From assembly GCA_963575645.1 (NCBI GenBank), contig OY754465.1, forward strand, positions 6,324,001 to 6,388,000: a stretch of 64,000 nucleotides of DNA, given 5' to 3'. Below are positions 1 through 10,361 of the stretch, in pieces. A model generated the notes under the pieces. The model was given only the letters and a program-made list of their open reading frames with translations. It was not told where the DNA came from and ran no database searches. The stretch is from Xanthostigma xanthostigma. Taxonomy: Eukaryota; Arthropoda; Insecta; Raphidioptera; Raphidiidae. The number at the start of each line of letters is the position of its first letter. The first letter of the stretch is position 1. A program made the translations under genes and the position numbers.

Positions 1-258
1 AAGCCGACTCCCGGTAATTAAAAAAAAAGGCGCATAAGAAACATTTATGATACAATGTGACATAAGGCACAGATTGTGGCGACATATATAGCATACAGGA
101 GACGGTACTACACAATGATCTCAAGAGCAAAATATGTGATATAATTACTGTTTAGGTACAATAACTATAATTAAAAATTTGTTTCTGTATTTTTGAAGTG
201 AAAACTTCTTTAGCGGCGTTGTACACTTTTTTTGTAATGGGTAAAAACTGTTAAACTT

Positions 259-297
259 GCGTCAGATCTGACGCGTCAGGGTCACGTGACCCTGACG
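259..297. promoter_or_regulatory. Two abutting perfect palindromes with a CACGTG core
   Basis: A 16-bp perfect palindrome (GCGTCAGATCTGACGC, 259-274) overlaps by one base a 24-bp perfect palindrome (274-297) whose half-site is CGTCAGGGTCAC. The centre of the second is the E-box CACGTG at 283-288. Both share the GTCAG/CTGAC word. This could be a bHLH-type binding site or the tip of a degraded transposon; no flanking gene start supports a promoter role. Confidence 0.3.
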
Positions 298-332
298 AGT
301 TGTTGAGACGGTCTACCGTACTTGCTTCGGCA

Positions 333-632
333 GTACATATACTAAAATTCGCTAGATGTCAGTAGCAATATAAGTTACATGCAGTGCAAAAAATTATAAG
401 CTATAAGCTTTAACAAAACCTTAAGAGATGTCGCCATGTACTCAGGTTTCGTAAAACTACAAATTTAAAAAATTACATCCAGTGACTGGCTGCATGTAAT
501 TTTATAAATGTGTAGTTTAACGAAACCTGGATGCATAGCGACATCTCTTAATGTTTTGTCAAAGCTTATAGCTTATAATTTTTTGCACTGCATGTAACTT
601 ATATTGCTAGCAGCAAAATTTAGTTTAAGTAC
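333..632. mobile_element. Palindromic MITE
   Basis: About 300 bp forming one long imperfect inverted repeat. The left arm (333 to about 470) contains GTTACATGCAGTGC and GCTATAAGCTTT, and the right arm carries the reverse complements to 632. A small inner hairpin (TTACAT / ATGTAA) sits at the centre near 492. No coding capacity. Target duplication not clear. Confidence 0.7.
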
Positions 633-2805
633 ATCTAGGTTTTCACTTCCGCCGGCACTCCCGGAGTGCAACCCGTCTTTTTTATATACTGAAAATGTGG
701 TTCGTTAAATAGAAGTACATTTGTACACAAAATCATTAAACAGAAGTTCGCAGAAAAATAGTTTCCCTGTATTTATATGTTTGATACGTTTATTCTCGAA
801 CAATTTGAAATGATTATTCAAGCTGTTAAAATTGAAGTAGAAATGTATTTGCTAAGAAGCATTTCAACACAAAATATGTTACGGTTAAAGTTACCTGAAT
901 ATACATAAACCCCGTTGTACTAACGCGCGATTTCACTTAGGATTATTTAATCTACTGGCTTTATCTGTAACATGTAAATGAAAATATTCGTATTACATTT
1001 TATTATGGGTGTCTGTAAAATATGCGAAGAAAATTTGCATAAACGCTATCACTGCTGAAACAATCTTAGAGCTGTACGTTTTTGCAATAATTTTAAGATC
1101 TATCATAAGAACACTAAATTTTTAATTACAAAAGTAATTAAAGTCGAATGCATTAAGCTCTGCGACTAATACAGTTCTTTTTTATGTGAAGAAGGTTTCT
1201 AAGTGCACCGTCTGCGTTTATCGCGAACAATTGAACGTAAATATTAAAAATAATGCATGAAAATTGATTTACTTTCGGACTAGTGTAAAATAACTTAACC
1301 TACTGTTCTTGTGTTGCATGAACATGGTGTCGGTTCAGGCATCGCAATAGGTTTCGATTTAAGTAGGCGTTTATGGAATTAATGCAAGTTTCATGAAACA
1401 TAGAGTCGATGCCTGCATCGCAGCTTGTATCAAGGTGTGTAGGCCTCTTAACAATCCCGAGTACCCCCACTCTACTAGACAGTGTGGTGTGATGGGAAGA
1501 AAGCCGTTAGCCGGCATCAGTAGCAAAGCTGCCGCCACAAGAGTAGGTCGTTAGCCGTCATCAGTGGCTGAAGTAGTACTGAGTAAATGATATCAATAAT
1601 CAATTTGAAATGAAACAAGCCAAATCAAAACTTGCATTAATGAAAATTATCGTTAACTTTATCAGTTTATTTTAAAAAGTGGTAAACCTTTTATGTGTAT
1701 TGTTTAACGAGATTAAATAATAAATTATTAGTATCGAGTCCCGTGTTTATTTGTAATGAACCCTGAGACGTTGCAAAGTTCAAGTTTGACACGTGTGCCC
1801 GGTCTTTTATTATCAAACCGGGTTACCGCATAGCAAAATAATTAAATCCCAATTGAATTCGGAACGGCAGAGCTGATTTCACCTGGTCTGCTGGATGATT
1901 TTGTCTACGGCAGCCTGTATACATGATAACCAGTGTTCGTGGGCAGCCATCCCACTTTCTGGAATTACTTTTCTAATACGATTTGTGATTTCACGGAAGA
2001 TTAAGCACTAGCTGAATTGTTTGAAAAATGACAAATGGAAGTCCAAGTTTTTCGCATACGTAGTACAGACTAGGGTATACATGTAAATAATCAGTTTCTG
2101 AATGGTTCTAGACTTATACTGTAAAATATGTTAAAATTATTTATGTCTTCATTGACGTGTGTTTTATTTAGTTGTTCTGTGCTATCGTGGCGATTTTTAA
2201 TACGATTTTAGGCTATTGAAGGAAACTTTAACTTTAGGAAATTACATCGAAGAAAGAGACGCAGATATATTTTCGATACACTTTGTTGCCATCGCTCACC
2301 GCACATTGAGTAGATAGACGATGATTCACATACTAAATTATTAAATATATGGTCACCATGAAGCAGTTTGAATTGTTTAAATATTTTAAAAGACCCCGGC
2401 ATGAGATAGGAATTCCAATTGGCTGGTAACTGGTGTGGTAACTCAATCGACGCTCCCTATTATGTTCGCATAGTAGAAATTATTAATACCCAGGACTGAA
2501 AACTTCAAAACAAAAAATCATCATTTGGAGAGCTTTAATAGCAATCCACCATACTTTGTTGTATTGCATTATTAGCTTGTTAGTCAGTAATTTTTCAACT
2601 GATATAAATTTTCTTTTATTTTGCACTTTTAAAGCTAATTCTTTCTCCTTCATTCTTTGCATTTGTTGTCCGCATTTTTTGTTTAGAAAAGAACAGGGTA
2701 TAAATATAAATCTTGTAATCAGACGTAATCCCAATCTGAATCATTTGGTATATTAGAACCTTTTGTGATATTAGTATTCTAAAATAAATTGATTGAGTAA
2801 CTTAC
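633..2805 (-). other. Intron sequence, no recognised feature
   Basis: AT-rich intron downstream of the 2806-3057 exon. There is a weak local repeat of GTTAGCC(G)NCATCAGT at about 1506 and 1551. No open frame resembles a receptor exon or a transposase. Confidence 0.5.
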
Positions 2806-3057
2806 CAACAAACCACGGATTGCGTTGGTTATTTTCAACAGTTAATCCTAAGAAGTATTCCTCGAAGCCCCGCACTGGATTTGCTTGCGGCTGAACAGAA
2901 AGAGTTCCTTCCACTTCAGCTTCGTTCCCGTCCGACACCAGCGATCTGGCGCTCCAGCCGTCCGATCCGATCCACGAAAAACTTCCGGTTGCGTTACTCC
3001 GACGTACAGCTCGCATTACTCCGGCCACTTCCTGATCTGAACCGAAGATTATCGCTC
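2806..3057 (-). CDS. mtt: mGluR-family receptor, downstream exon (ligand-binding lobe)
   Basis: An 84-codon internal exon read on the minus strand. The acceptor is TTATTTATTCCAG just above 3057 and the donor GTAAG is at 2805-2801, both introns being phase 1. It begins with AIIFGSDQEVAGVMRAVRRS (first codon shared with the previous exon), continues through an NAT N-glycosylation sequon and FSWIGSDGWSAR, and ends with NNQRNPWFV. The Asp of GSDGW aligns with the glutamate-binding Asp318 of mGlu1, and NPWF is a family signature near the end of the ANF-receptor fold. In class C GPCRs this extracellular Venus-flytrap domain binds an amino-acid ligand. The next exon (expected to start with an E-F/Y-W motif) is not visible below 2800, so it must lie outside the window. 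The mtt/mXR subtype is a judgement from memory; membership of the mGluR family is secure. Confidence 0.93.
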
Positions 3058-3163
3058 CTGGAATAAATAAGTACAAAGAATTATAAACTCTTCTACACGT
3101 GTTGAAAATTTACACAGGGTGGTGAACTGCTCAGGTGTAAGTAGGGATTTAACATGTTAACTG

Positions 3164-3479
3164 TATAATACGCGCCACGAATTTAAAAGGCTCGGAAGTT
3201 AGATGCCAATGCGGGCTTGCGCTTATACAGTCTGTTGAAAAACTACAAACTCGCAACTCAATAAAACTAAAATAGCAATAACAACTTGATAATAGCGTAC
3301 TCGACTGTACTTTAAAGCAAGTGACAAAGGCAACGAGCGATCACGGCCAATCACCGACGAGCGCACATTCCGTGCATGTAGTTGGGAGGTGGTGAGAGTA
3401 TCAACGGCTCTAAAATTTGCCTTTGCAACGCTGTTTGTGACTAACTTCCGAACCTTTTAGATCCGTGGCGTGTATTATA
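3164..3479. mobile_element. TA-flanked MITE, TATAATACGCGCC family
   Basis: Inverted ends of about 40 bp: TATAATACGCGCCACG at the left and its complement ending GTGTATTATA at the right. A second copy lies in the opposite orientation at 43876-44201 with the same ends and interior. No coding capacity. TA at both tips suggests a Tc1/mariner-type target, but the superfamily is not certain. Confidence 0.75.
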
Positions 3480-3981
3480 CAGTCAGAAATATGCAATTTC
3501 CTGCGTTCATGATTTTTTTAGAGCAAAAATGCATTGAATTAAAAATGACCACTGTTAAATTACCTACATGATGCATTACTTAGTAATAACGCAAATAATT
3601 TTTATACAGTGTGGTTAAAAAAGTGTACTACCTACATTTATTGCGTTTTGATTATTATATTAGTAAAAAATGCTCTATTACCTAAAATGAGTTATTTAGA
3701 ATCGATATGTAGCTCTTCTCGTAAACGGAAGGGTGATGAACGTTCAAAATGATAAATAAAGAGGCCTGGCTGACTCATCAACAAATCAAATCAAAATTTT
3801 AAACTTAACATTTTTAGAGAATTCTCCAAGATGTTTATTCTCATTTTCTTTCTACTCCTCTAAATAAGGGTAGCTTACTGATGAACCAAAATAGAAAATT
3901 ACGAAATTCTCGAAATAGGTTCAAACTATTACCATCACGCACTAGATACCTACATTACCGACTAATATTTGAACTATAATA

Positions 3982-4422
3982 CAGTGTAATAGCGACATTT
4001 AAGGGACTGTGCACTTTGTGGCAATATTGAGAGTTGTTGTTAAAAGGAGAGAAGAAATAATCCATTAATATTTTTTTACTATAATAATATGTACCTATAA
4101 TTTACGCATAATATTATATAAAATTTACAACTGACCAACAAACATTTATACTATCACAAATTACAGCTGAGCTAAACATATGAAAGATAATCCCAACAAA
4201 CAAAAGAACGAATTTCTTAGAATCTTCGGTAGGCATGATGCCGACAACAAAGCAAAAAAATAACAAACAAGTACTGTTTATTGCTTAACGATGACATATT
4301 TTTGTCGTTATTTAGAGTGTATCATTGTATGACCAATAAGGTAAACCAACTAGAGTTATGTAATTTCGACGTTTTAAGGAGTTTGTCGTTATATCGAGTG
4401 ACGTTAAATGGAGTTTACACTG
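3982..4422. mobile_element. Pogo/Tigger-like MITE
   Basis: A 441-bp element bounded by CAGTGTAATAGCGAC at the left and GGAGTTTACACTG at the right, each flanked by TA (3980-3981 and 4423-4424). The CAGTGTAAACT end and TA target fit pogo/Tigger-type elements. The interior is non-coding. A second copy starts at 63598 and runs off the window. Confidence 0.7.
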
Positions 4423-4881
4423 TACTAGTTCATATTTTTCTGGAAGTTGGTTGTTTTTACTAAGAAATCTTAATACTACTGCTGGCATTTAACGATTATG
4501 TATGCTTAATAGTAATCTAAGTATATTTTTTATTTTAGAAGGCATTTAGATGTTTAAAAAGCAGTTTTTTTTTGTTGCAAAGCAAACTTCATGTTTTGTT
4601 GAGTCTCTTATCTAATGTTACATTCTAACTAAAAAAAGAAGTATAAAGTAAAAGTAAAAAAAAAACTGCGTTAGCTATTTACCGCTGTCTACAATATGCT
4701 TTTTATGTTTTAATATTCAAGATAATGTAATGGCATAATAATTCTTGTTTATGAAATCTAACATTATGTACAAAAGAAATGCATTTGCTCCATAGAGATA
4801 TTATACTAGACTACGCGAATGAGCCGTGAAAGTATCTGCAATTCATAGAGAGAAAAGTTCCTTATCTCTGTGGTAACTAAT

Positions 4882-5456
4882 TGTTGCGTGTTCTGATGGG
4901 ACGCCTATGGAATTCGGTAGAAACTACTAGAACCAACAACAATGGAAACAGGTCAAAACACCCGACCTTGGAGACACACATACATTTAAAGGAAAGGAAC
5001 TCGGTGCGCAAAGCAGGTGGCGATTTCTTAGAATCGCTTGGAGAGAACAATAGAAGAAATCTCGATTCGTCCAGAACATTCGATAGAAGCGGGGGACGAA
5101 ACCATATAAGCAGAGTGAACAAGTCAGTCAGTCAGTATTCGAGCTGTTTGTGATACAGTGCTCTGGCATTACGACATAAATTATACTGTGGAAATAAATT
5201 ATAACTCTAGTGAGTGGTTTTAAATAAATGACTTATAGTTAATAGACAAGTGTGCTGATAAACTTTGTGTTGTGTTCCTGTGTGTTGTAAATATTTCTTT
5301 GTACATAATTTAGAACTATTCGTTTTGTTTCTGTTAACGTTATTATTTCTGTTAAGCTAAAGAAGTACGCTTTCGTTTGTGTGTTTAACCGTTTTGTTAA
5401 ACATTTATTCTTGTAAATAAATAATTTCCGCCACGGACTACAGCAGTTTTGTTACA
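4882..5456. mobile_element. Solo LTR (LTR retrotransposon, probably Ty3/gypsy-like)
   Basis: 575 bp beginning TGTTGCGTG and ending TGTTACA, flanked by a perfect 4-bp duplication TAAT (4878-4881, 5457-5460). A TATA-like box near 5105 is followed by a TCAGTCAGTCAGT start-like motif at 5124-5136, and AATAAA repeats lie near the 3' end. No internal region is attached, so this is a solo LTR left by recombination. A relative is at 31139-31771. The intact target duplication suggests moderate age. Confidence 0.85.
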
Positions 5457-5488
5457 TAATGATACAAAACAATGCTGATTTGAGTAAA

Positions 5489-5605
5489 CATATATCTGGT
5501 TTTCTGGACCCGCTGCAGCGTTCTCTCTCTCAACTGAGGAAACTTTCACTTATGGCAAGCATACGAACTAGCGAACTCTAGTTACTTATATCTCTATGAT
5601 TTGCT
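5489..5605 (-). repeat. Fragment shared with the 55.5-kb foldback
   Basis: This segment (containing AAGCATACGAACTAG and TTACTTATATCTCTATG) is the reverse complement of the left arm of the foldback element at 55495-56467, over about 100 bp. It is therefore a solitary fragment of that family. Confidence 0.6.
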
Positions 5606-5876
5606 CAGTTCAACATTTATACAAATAAATGCTAATAAAATGTCCATGCACTAGTGGAGTGGAGTGAAGTTAAAGAATAACTTTATATGTAAAATAAGTT
5701 GAAGTACCCCAACCTACTGTTGCTGATATCAAAGTCTATTTTAACTTGACGGCAAATAAAAGAAATCTACTAGCATTCTATTCGAACGGTTTGTGAACAT
5801 TTAAGACACAAATTCTAAAGAACTAAATAATCTATACTTGTATATAAATGTTAGCTTAAAATAATAACTGAAAAAT

Positions 5877-6047
5877 TGCGTAGTGGTGAGAGCACTAGAC
5901 TCGCATTCGGAAGGATCGGGTTCGATCCCGCCGGGGGCAGATGTGGCTGGGACTTTTTCCTGCTGCCTCTCGCCGAGAAACGGTAATTCCTGTACCGGCC
6001 ATCTTATTCGGGAATTATCGGGCTCGAATCCCGATGGGGGCAGATGG
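5877..6047 (+). mobile_element. tRNA-derived SINE, truncated and rearranged
   Basis: The head has a pol III A box-like GCGTAGTGGTGAGAGC at 5879 and a B box GGTTCGATCCC at 5919-5929. It is followed by TTTTTCCTGCTGCCTCTCG and TACCGGCCATCTT, a body shared with the SINE at 56953. The 5' end is truncated. A second B-box-like GGGCTCGAATCCC with GGGGGCAGATGG recurs at about 6020-6047, so two copies or a template switch are fused. Confidence 0.7.
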
Positions 6048-6224
6048 AAACATAGTTTCCAGAAAAACGCGTCATCTAATCGATTTTTTTTTGCATTTTT
6101 TTGTAGTATGATGTTTCGAAAATATTCCCTGAAAATTTCAAGTGAATGGAATGAATAGTTTCCGAGATAATTATTATATGGCCCAAGGAATCAGATGACG
6201 CGTTTTTCTCGAAACTATGTTTTC
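6043..6224. repeat. Inverted repeat around a 115-bp spacer
   Basis: The arms 6049-6076 and 6191-6219 (AAAAACGCGTCATCT and its complement, with CATAGTTTC at the outer end) form a hairpin directly abutting the SINE. Probably a small MITE remnant. Confidence 0.5.
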
Positions 6225-8210
6225 GAAGTCTGTGACCACTGAAATTAAAGAACCACTTGATGGATTTAAATGAAATTTTTACAGCTTATTGTAGGCATAA
6301 AAAACAAGGACTTGAAGAAAGGATTTTTGTTTTCGTTGAAAACTTCGGCTTTTATAACAATCTGTCCTTGCAAATTCGGGTGTAAGCTTTTAGATGCCGC
6401 CATTTTATTAATTTTCAAAAAAAAAAATCTTCGATTAAGTCCTAGATTTACTATTAAAGTAAAGACTTTTCTTTGTTTTATCGATTTTGGATGAACAAAG
6501 TTATGATGGTCACCGCAAAGCATTATGGCTATAACTTTGTCCAAATTTATTATTTTTTTTTTTGAAAATTTAGTGAAGTCAAGTTGAAATATTATTAGTT
6601 TTATAAAATAAATTTTTTTTAAATTTTTTCTTGCCTCTAGCAACTAGCCCCTTAAACAATATAAATCATTCGTTCCCCGCCCCAAAATGTTTCTGATTTT
6701 CAATAATATAAAAAAACTAAATTAAAAAAAATCATTAAAATCGGAGCTGTCTCTGCGAAGTTTGAAGTTTTGCCTGTTTTATATACCTATTCATTGACGC
6801 GAATATAAGGCCGAAATGAACTTTTCGACCTGATCCCAAAATTTCGATATATACAATACATTTTGATGATTCCTATATGATGATGAAACTGATAATAACG
6901 GGTATAGGAATCGTACTCTTGAATTTTTTTTTATTTGACGTCATCAATGAAATCAGAATGTATCTTGTCACGTGGTGCCATAGCACCGCGACAATTTTTT
7001 AATATTAGCATAAAAATTATTATAATAAAATAAATAAATAAGGAAATCAAATCACTAAATTCGCGGGTATTAGCATGCGCGGTACGATTTGGATCGCGTG
7101 GCTTGGACATATAAACATAAGTGTGTCTATCGTGTGATCCAGTCGTCTGACTCTAAATACGCGGTATCTGTGATTTTCAAAAAGTGAAAAAGTGACAAAC
7201 AATAGTTGTTAGGTGTGAAATAATTAAAATCAATATTGATTAGTTACGGAAAAATAACAAACATTAAGTTGTTTTCCGCGATTCGTGTGGTCGCATGAAA
7301 AGGACGCTCATGGAATAAACCACAGAATCATCTTCAAGCTTCTTCTCCAAACCGAATTTAGACTTCATGGTACTACCATGAAGCGCCTAAATACCCGTAG
7401 TCACTCACGAATTTTGTAAAGTATTCCTAGAATAAGTAGTGTTCAAGTGTAAGTAAGTACTCTTCAGAAAAAGGTATGACGCTCACGCCTAGTTTTCTTT
7501 TCCTCTTTCACGTTTTATTTTTTTTTTTTAATTTAAGCAACCTTATTAAATGTACTTCCCTAGATAATTAAGTGATCACCTCGTCAGGGTTCTACCCCCA
7601 GTTTCTAATTGTCAATCATGATCAAATGATATTGTTAATATTAAGAATGTACTTGTAAATCAGATTTCTTTGTACCTTGTCACCGACACGTTTTTTGAAG
7701 TGATTATGAAATATAATTGTTATCGACCCACTGCATATTCTTTTCTTTGTTACATTTCTGCACAAGTTTCTCAGAACAGTAGAAGAAGTGGAGCTGTACC
7801 CTCTCTGATCACTATGGGCCCAAAATAACACCGGTATAGCCCAAACAATCCACCGTTTTGAGAAATCTGTCCGTCTTTTTTCTTTTATTTATTCACAGGT
7901 GGGAATGGACCTACGTTACCAGAAATCCTTCCACTGCCGTGCTATAATCTATTAAAAATCTATCAGAATTTATTCTGTCTCACTAGATAAAAAATTCATC
8001 CACTAAACGAAGGTCTCGATCTACCAGATTTAGTGGAAGTTCTACTAACGTAGCAACCTTGTTTCTATCTGTATATAACAACACTCGATACTTCATGGAT
8101 TCAGTTTGTGAATGGATGTGTGAAAAATTGTAAAGATATGGAATGAGAAACTACAGAAGCATCAGAGGCTCAGTGTCGTGTGCAAAATGGCGGTGATGTC
8201 AAAGCTACAT
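6225..8210 (-). other. Intron sequence with unassigned repeat debris
   Basis: AT-rich DNA with long T/A runs and no convincing gene. The only clear structure is a small hairpin CTTCATGGTA / TACCATGAAG near 7364. The wording of 6265-6640 looks like interior DNA of a degraded transposon, but no termini are visible. Confidence 0.4.
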
Positions 8211-8575
8211 ATTATAAAAAACACGCTTTATATCGAACTAAAAAGTAAAAAATATTTTTTTTAAAATAAGCTTAAAACAATAATGAATAAAAAATACTAG
8301 TGTTATTGTGAAAAAAGCGTGGGGCACTTTGTTCCACATTTTCGTACATCGAGCGCCCCACGCTTTTTTCACAATAATACTAGTATTTTTTATTCATTAT
8401 TGTTTTAAGCTTATTTTAAAAAAAAAATATTTTTTACTTTTTAGTTCGATATAAAGAGTGTTTTTTAGTTTTTTTTAAACTATATTTATTTTTCACTTTT
8501 TAGTTTGATATAAAGCGTGTTTTTTAGTTTTTTTTAAGCTATAATTTTATTTTCCACTTTTTAGTTCGATTTATT
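8211..8575. repeat. Palindromic MITE with a duplicated end
   Basis: A near-perfect palindrome covers about 8211-8465, centred near 8338 on GTGGGGCACTT, with a shared GAACTAAAAAGTAAAAA terminus. The right terminus is repeated twice more (TTTTTAGTT plus CGATATAAAGNGTG, units of about 60-70 bp) to about 8570. Related terminal words occur in the palindrome at 53203-53448. Confidence 0.65.
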
Positions 8576-8585
8576 GTCAAAAATT

Positions 8586-8680
8586 TGCCGGCGTGGACGG
8601 GATTAGAACCCACGACCCGTGATTCCGAGAGTTGACGTCAGCGAAGACCCGTGCTTTAGACCGCACGGCTACCCACTGTA
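8586..8680 (-). mobile_element. tRNA-like sequence (Leu/Ser type), SINE head
   Basis: On the minus strand GGTAGCCGTGCGGTCTAA resembles the D arm of class II tRNAs. It is followed by a long middle with GTCAACTCTCGGAATCACGG and a B box GGGTTCTAATCCC (plus 8599-8611), then CACGCCGGCA. The acceptor stem does not pair convincingly, so this is not a working tRNA gene. It is most likely the head of a SINE or an old tRNA pseudogene. Confidence 0.55.
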
Positions 8681-8744
8681 GTTACAGTGCTGGCATATTA
8701 TACCACTACATAAACCACTTGCTGTAGTCCAAATGGAGGTTACA

Positions 8745-8772
8745 AACAAACATACATACATACATACATACA
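8745..8772. repeat. Microsatellite (CATA)n
   Basis: About six uninterrupted CATA units. Confidence 0.9.
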
Positions 8773-8989
8773 AGCAGCCTAGTGTGACCCGCGCTATAGG
8801 CGAGTAAACCATCACGTACCACGTGGTTTATGGTCGATGATGTAGTGACCGAATTGGCAGCCACTACTCGCAGTAGACTAGCGAGTAGCAGCCGTAGTGT
8901 GACCGGGCTGCCCGCCGCTGCTTGCTGGTGCTACTCTCGGCCGCTGATCAGCAGCGGCTGACAAGCAGCCTAGTGTGACCCGCGCTTTA
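8773..8989. repeat. GC-rich block bounded by a direct repeat
   Basis: ACAAGCAGCCTAGTGTGACC followed by CGCGCT occurs at about 8771 and again at about 8961. A diverged third copy, GCAGCCGTAGTGTGACCGGG, lies at about 8889. The block is far more GC-rich than its surroundings and contains several short palindromes (for example ACCACGTGGT). No open frame. Probably the ends of a compact DNA transposon, class unknown. Confidence 0.5.
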
Positions 8990-9460
8990 GTAAATGTTTC
9001 GTAAACACAATATGTTGTTTTATTTTACTTTAAATCTTAAACGCACTTATTTTATTGTTCACTTGGATAGAATAACTAAGAATTTTAAATTCATTGCTCA
9101 ATTTTTACATTCAAACTCATAAAAAGTTGAAAATAATATTAAATCCTATAATACACTTTTATGGTGGGCAGCGGACGCCGCGCCTCGCTGGTTACAAGGG
9201 ATAACTAAGAATACACTATTGTCTTTTTTTACCGGAGTCTTTCAGGATTCAGTGACATTTGTATAATATGTACTTAACAAAACGGTATCATTTTAAAATA
9301 TATTGTTTCGGCTATTTTATGCAATAAATAAAGAATAATTTAAAAAATATCCATTTAATTAATTACCGAATTCCTAAATTGCTGAATTAATTTTTCAAAA
9401 TAATATTAAAAAACAAAAGAAGTTTCAAAATTTGGTATAATGATGAGCTAATATATTTTT
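8990..9460 (-). other. Intron sequence, nothing recognised
   Basis: AT-rich, no open frame, no clear repeat. Confidence 0.4.
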
Positions 9461-10030
9461 GACGTGATAACGTCTTATAAATTGATGAATAACCAATCTT
9501 ATAAATTGATAAAACACCGGCTGCATGCACGAAAAAGTGTAACGTTTCTAACGTTCCGCCTGACCCTGTGCGTGCTTTTCTCGAAAATGGCCCTAACGAT
9601 TTGGATGAAATTTACTGAAAAGGGATTTTGGGGGGCAAAAAATCGTTTTAGCTAGGTCTCATCTCTCGAAAAAATCGTTTTCATACAAATTTTATCATTA
9701 TAAAAATCAATTTTTTGACGTATGAAAATACTTAAATATTGTAAGTAGGTTTTGGAATTTTATATAAACAGTGAAACAATTGTTTTCAAAATATTATGAC
9801 AGCTAATCTTTGAGACTTAAAATAAATACGAAAGAAAGAAAGTTAAAAAAAAACAATTATATTATAGGTGGTGAGTAATTTTAATAAATAAAATTAACCT
9901 AAATTTGAAGCGAAAGATGCAATATCATAGATTCGAATTATTAAAATTATTATATAAATTTAGGTTATGTATTACGGAATACGTTATCACGTAAAACTAT
10001 CGTCCGTAAACCGACTTTACAGACAACCAA
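9461..10030 (-). mobile_element. X family element, full length
   Basis: Starts GACGTGATAACGTC and ends GACTTTACAGACAACCAA, flanked by T runs on both sides. The subterminal word ACGTGATAACGT occurs at both ends in inverted orientation, at the tip on one side and about 38 bp inside on the other. The interior differs from the other copies and includes CTCGAAAATGGCCCTAACGA. No coding capacity. T-run flanks, inverted subterminal repeats and an internal tandem repeat in some copies recall Helentron-derived elements, but the class is not proven. Confidence 0.65.
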
Positions 10031-10126
10031 TTTTTTTTTAAATACAATAGGTTCCGATTATAACCAATCGATAATAACAGGTGCTTAAATATTTTTTTTA
10101 TTTTTTCTTTCTCTTTCAAATTTTTT

Positions 10127-10324
10127 GACGTGATAACATCTTATAAATTGATGAAACACCGGTTGCATGCACGAAAAAGTGTCACGTTCCGAAATGTGTC
10201 ACGCTCCGAAATGTGTCACGTTCCGAAATGTGTCACGTTCCGATGTATTATTAAATATAATATTCGAGCGGAATACGTTATCACGTAAAACTATCGTCCG
10301 TAAACCGACTTTACAGACAACCAA
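10127..10324 (-). mobile_element. X family element, short form with 17-bp tandem repeat
   Basis: Same ends as the 9461 copy, but only about 200 bp long. It contains nearly four copies of the 17-bp unit GAAATGTGTCACGTTCC between about 10180 and 10245. Flanked by T runs. Confidence 0.7.
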
Positions 10325-10361
10325 TTTTTTTCTAAAAAATGGGTTTTTACTATAAAAAGAA

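Noticed and set aside
4881-5153. Plus-strand 90-residue frame as a gene
   Set aside because: It lies wholly within the solo LTR at 4882-5456.
7622-7831. 69-residue minus frame and other frames of 60-100 residues scattered in the window
   Set aside because: No domain, splice or context support; the length is expected by chance in a 64-kb window.
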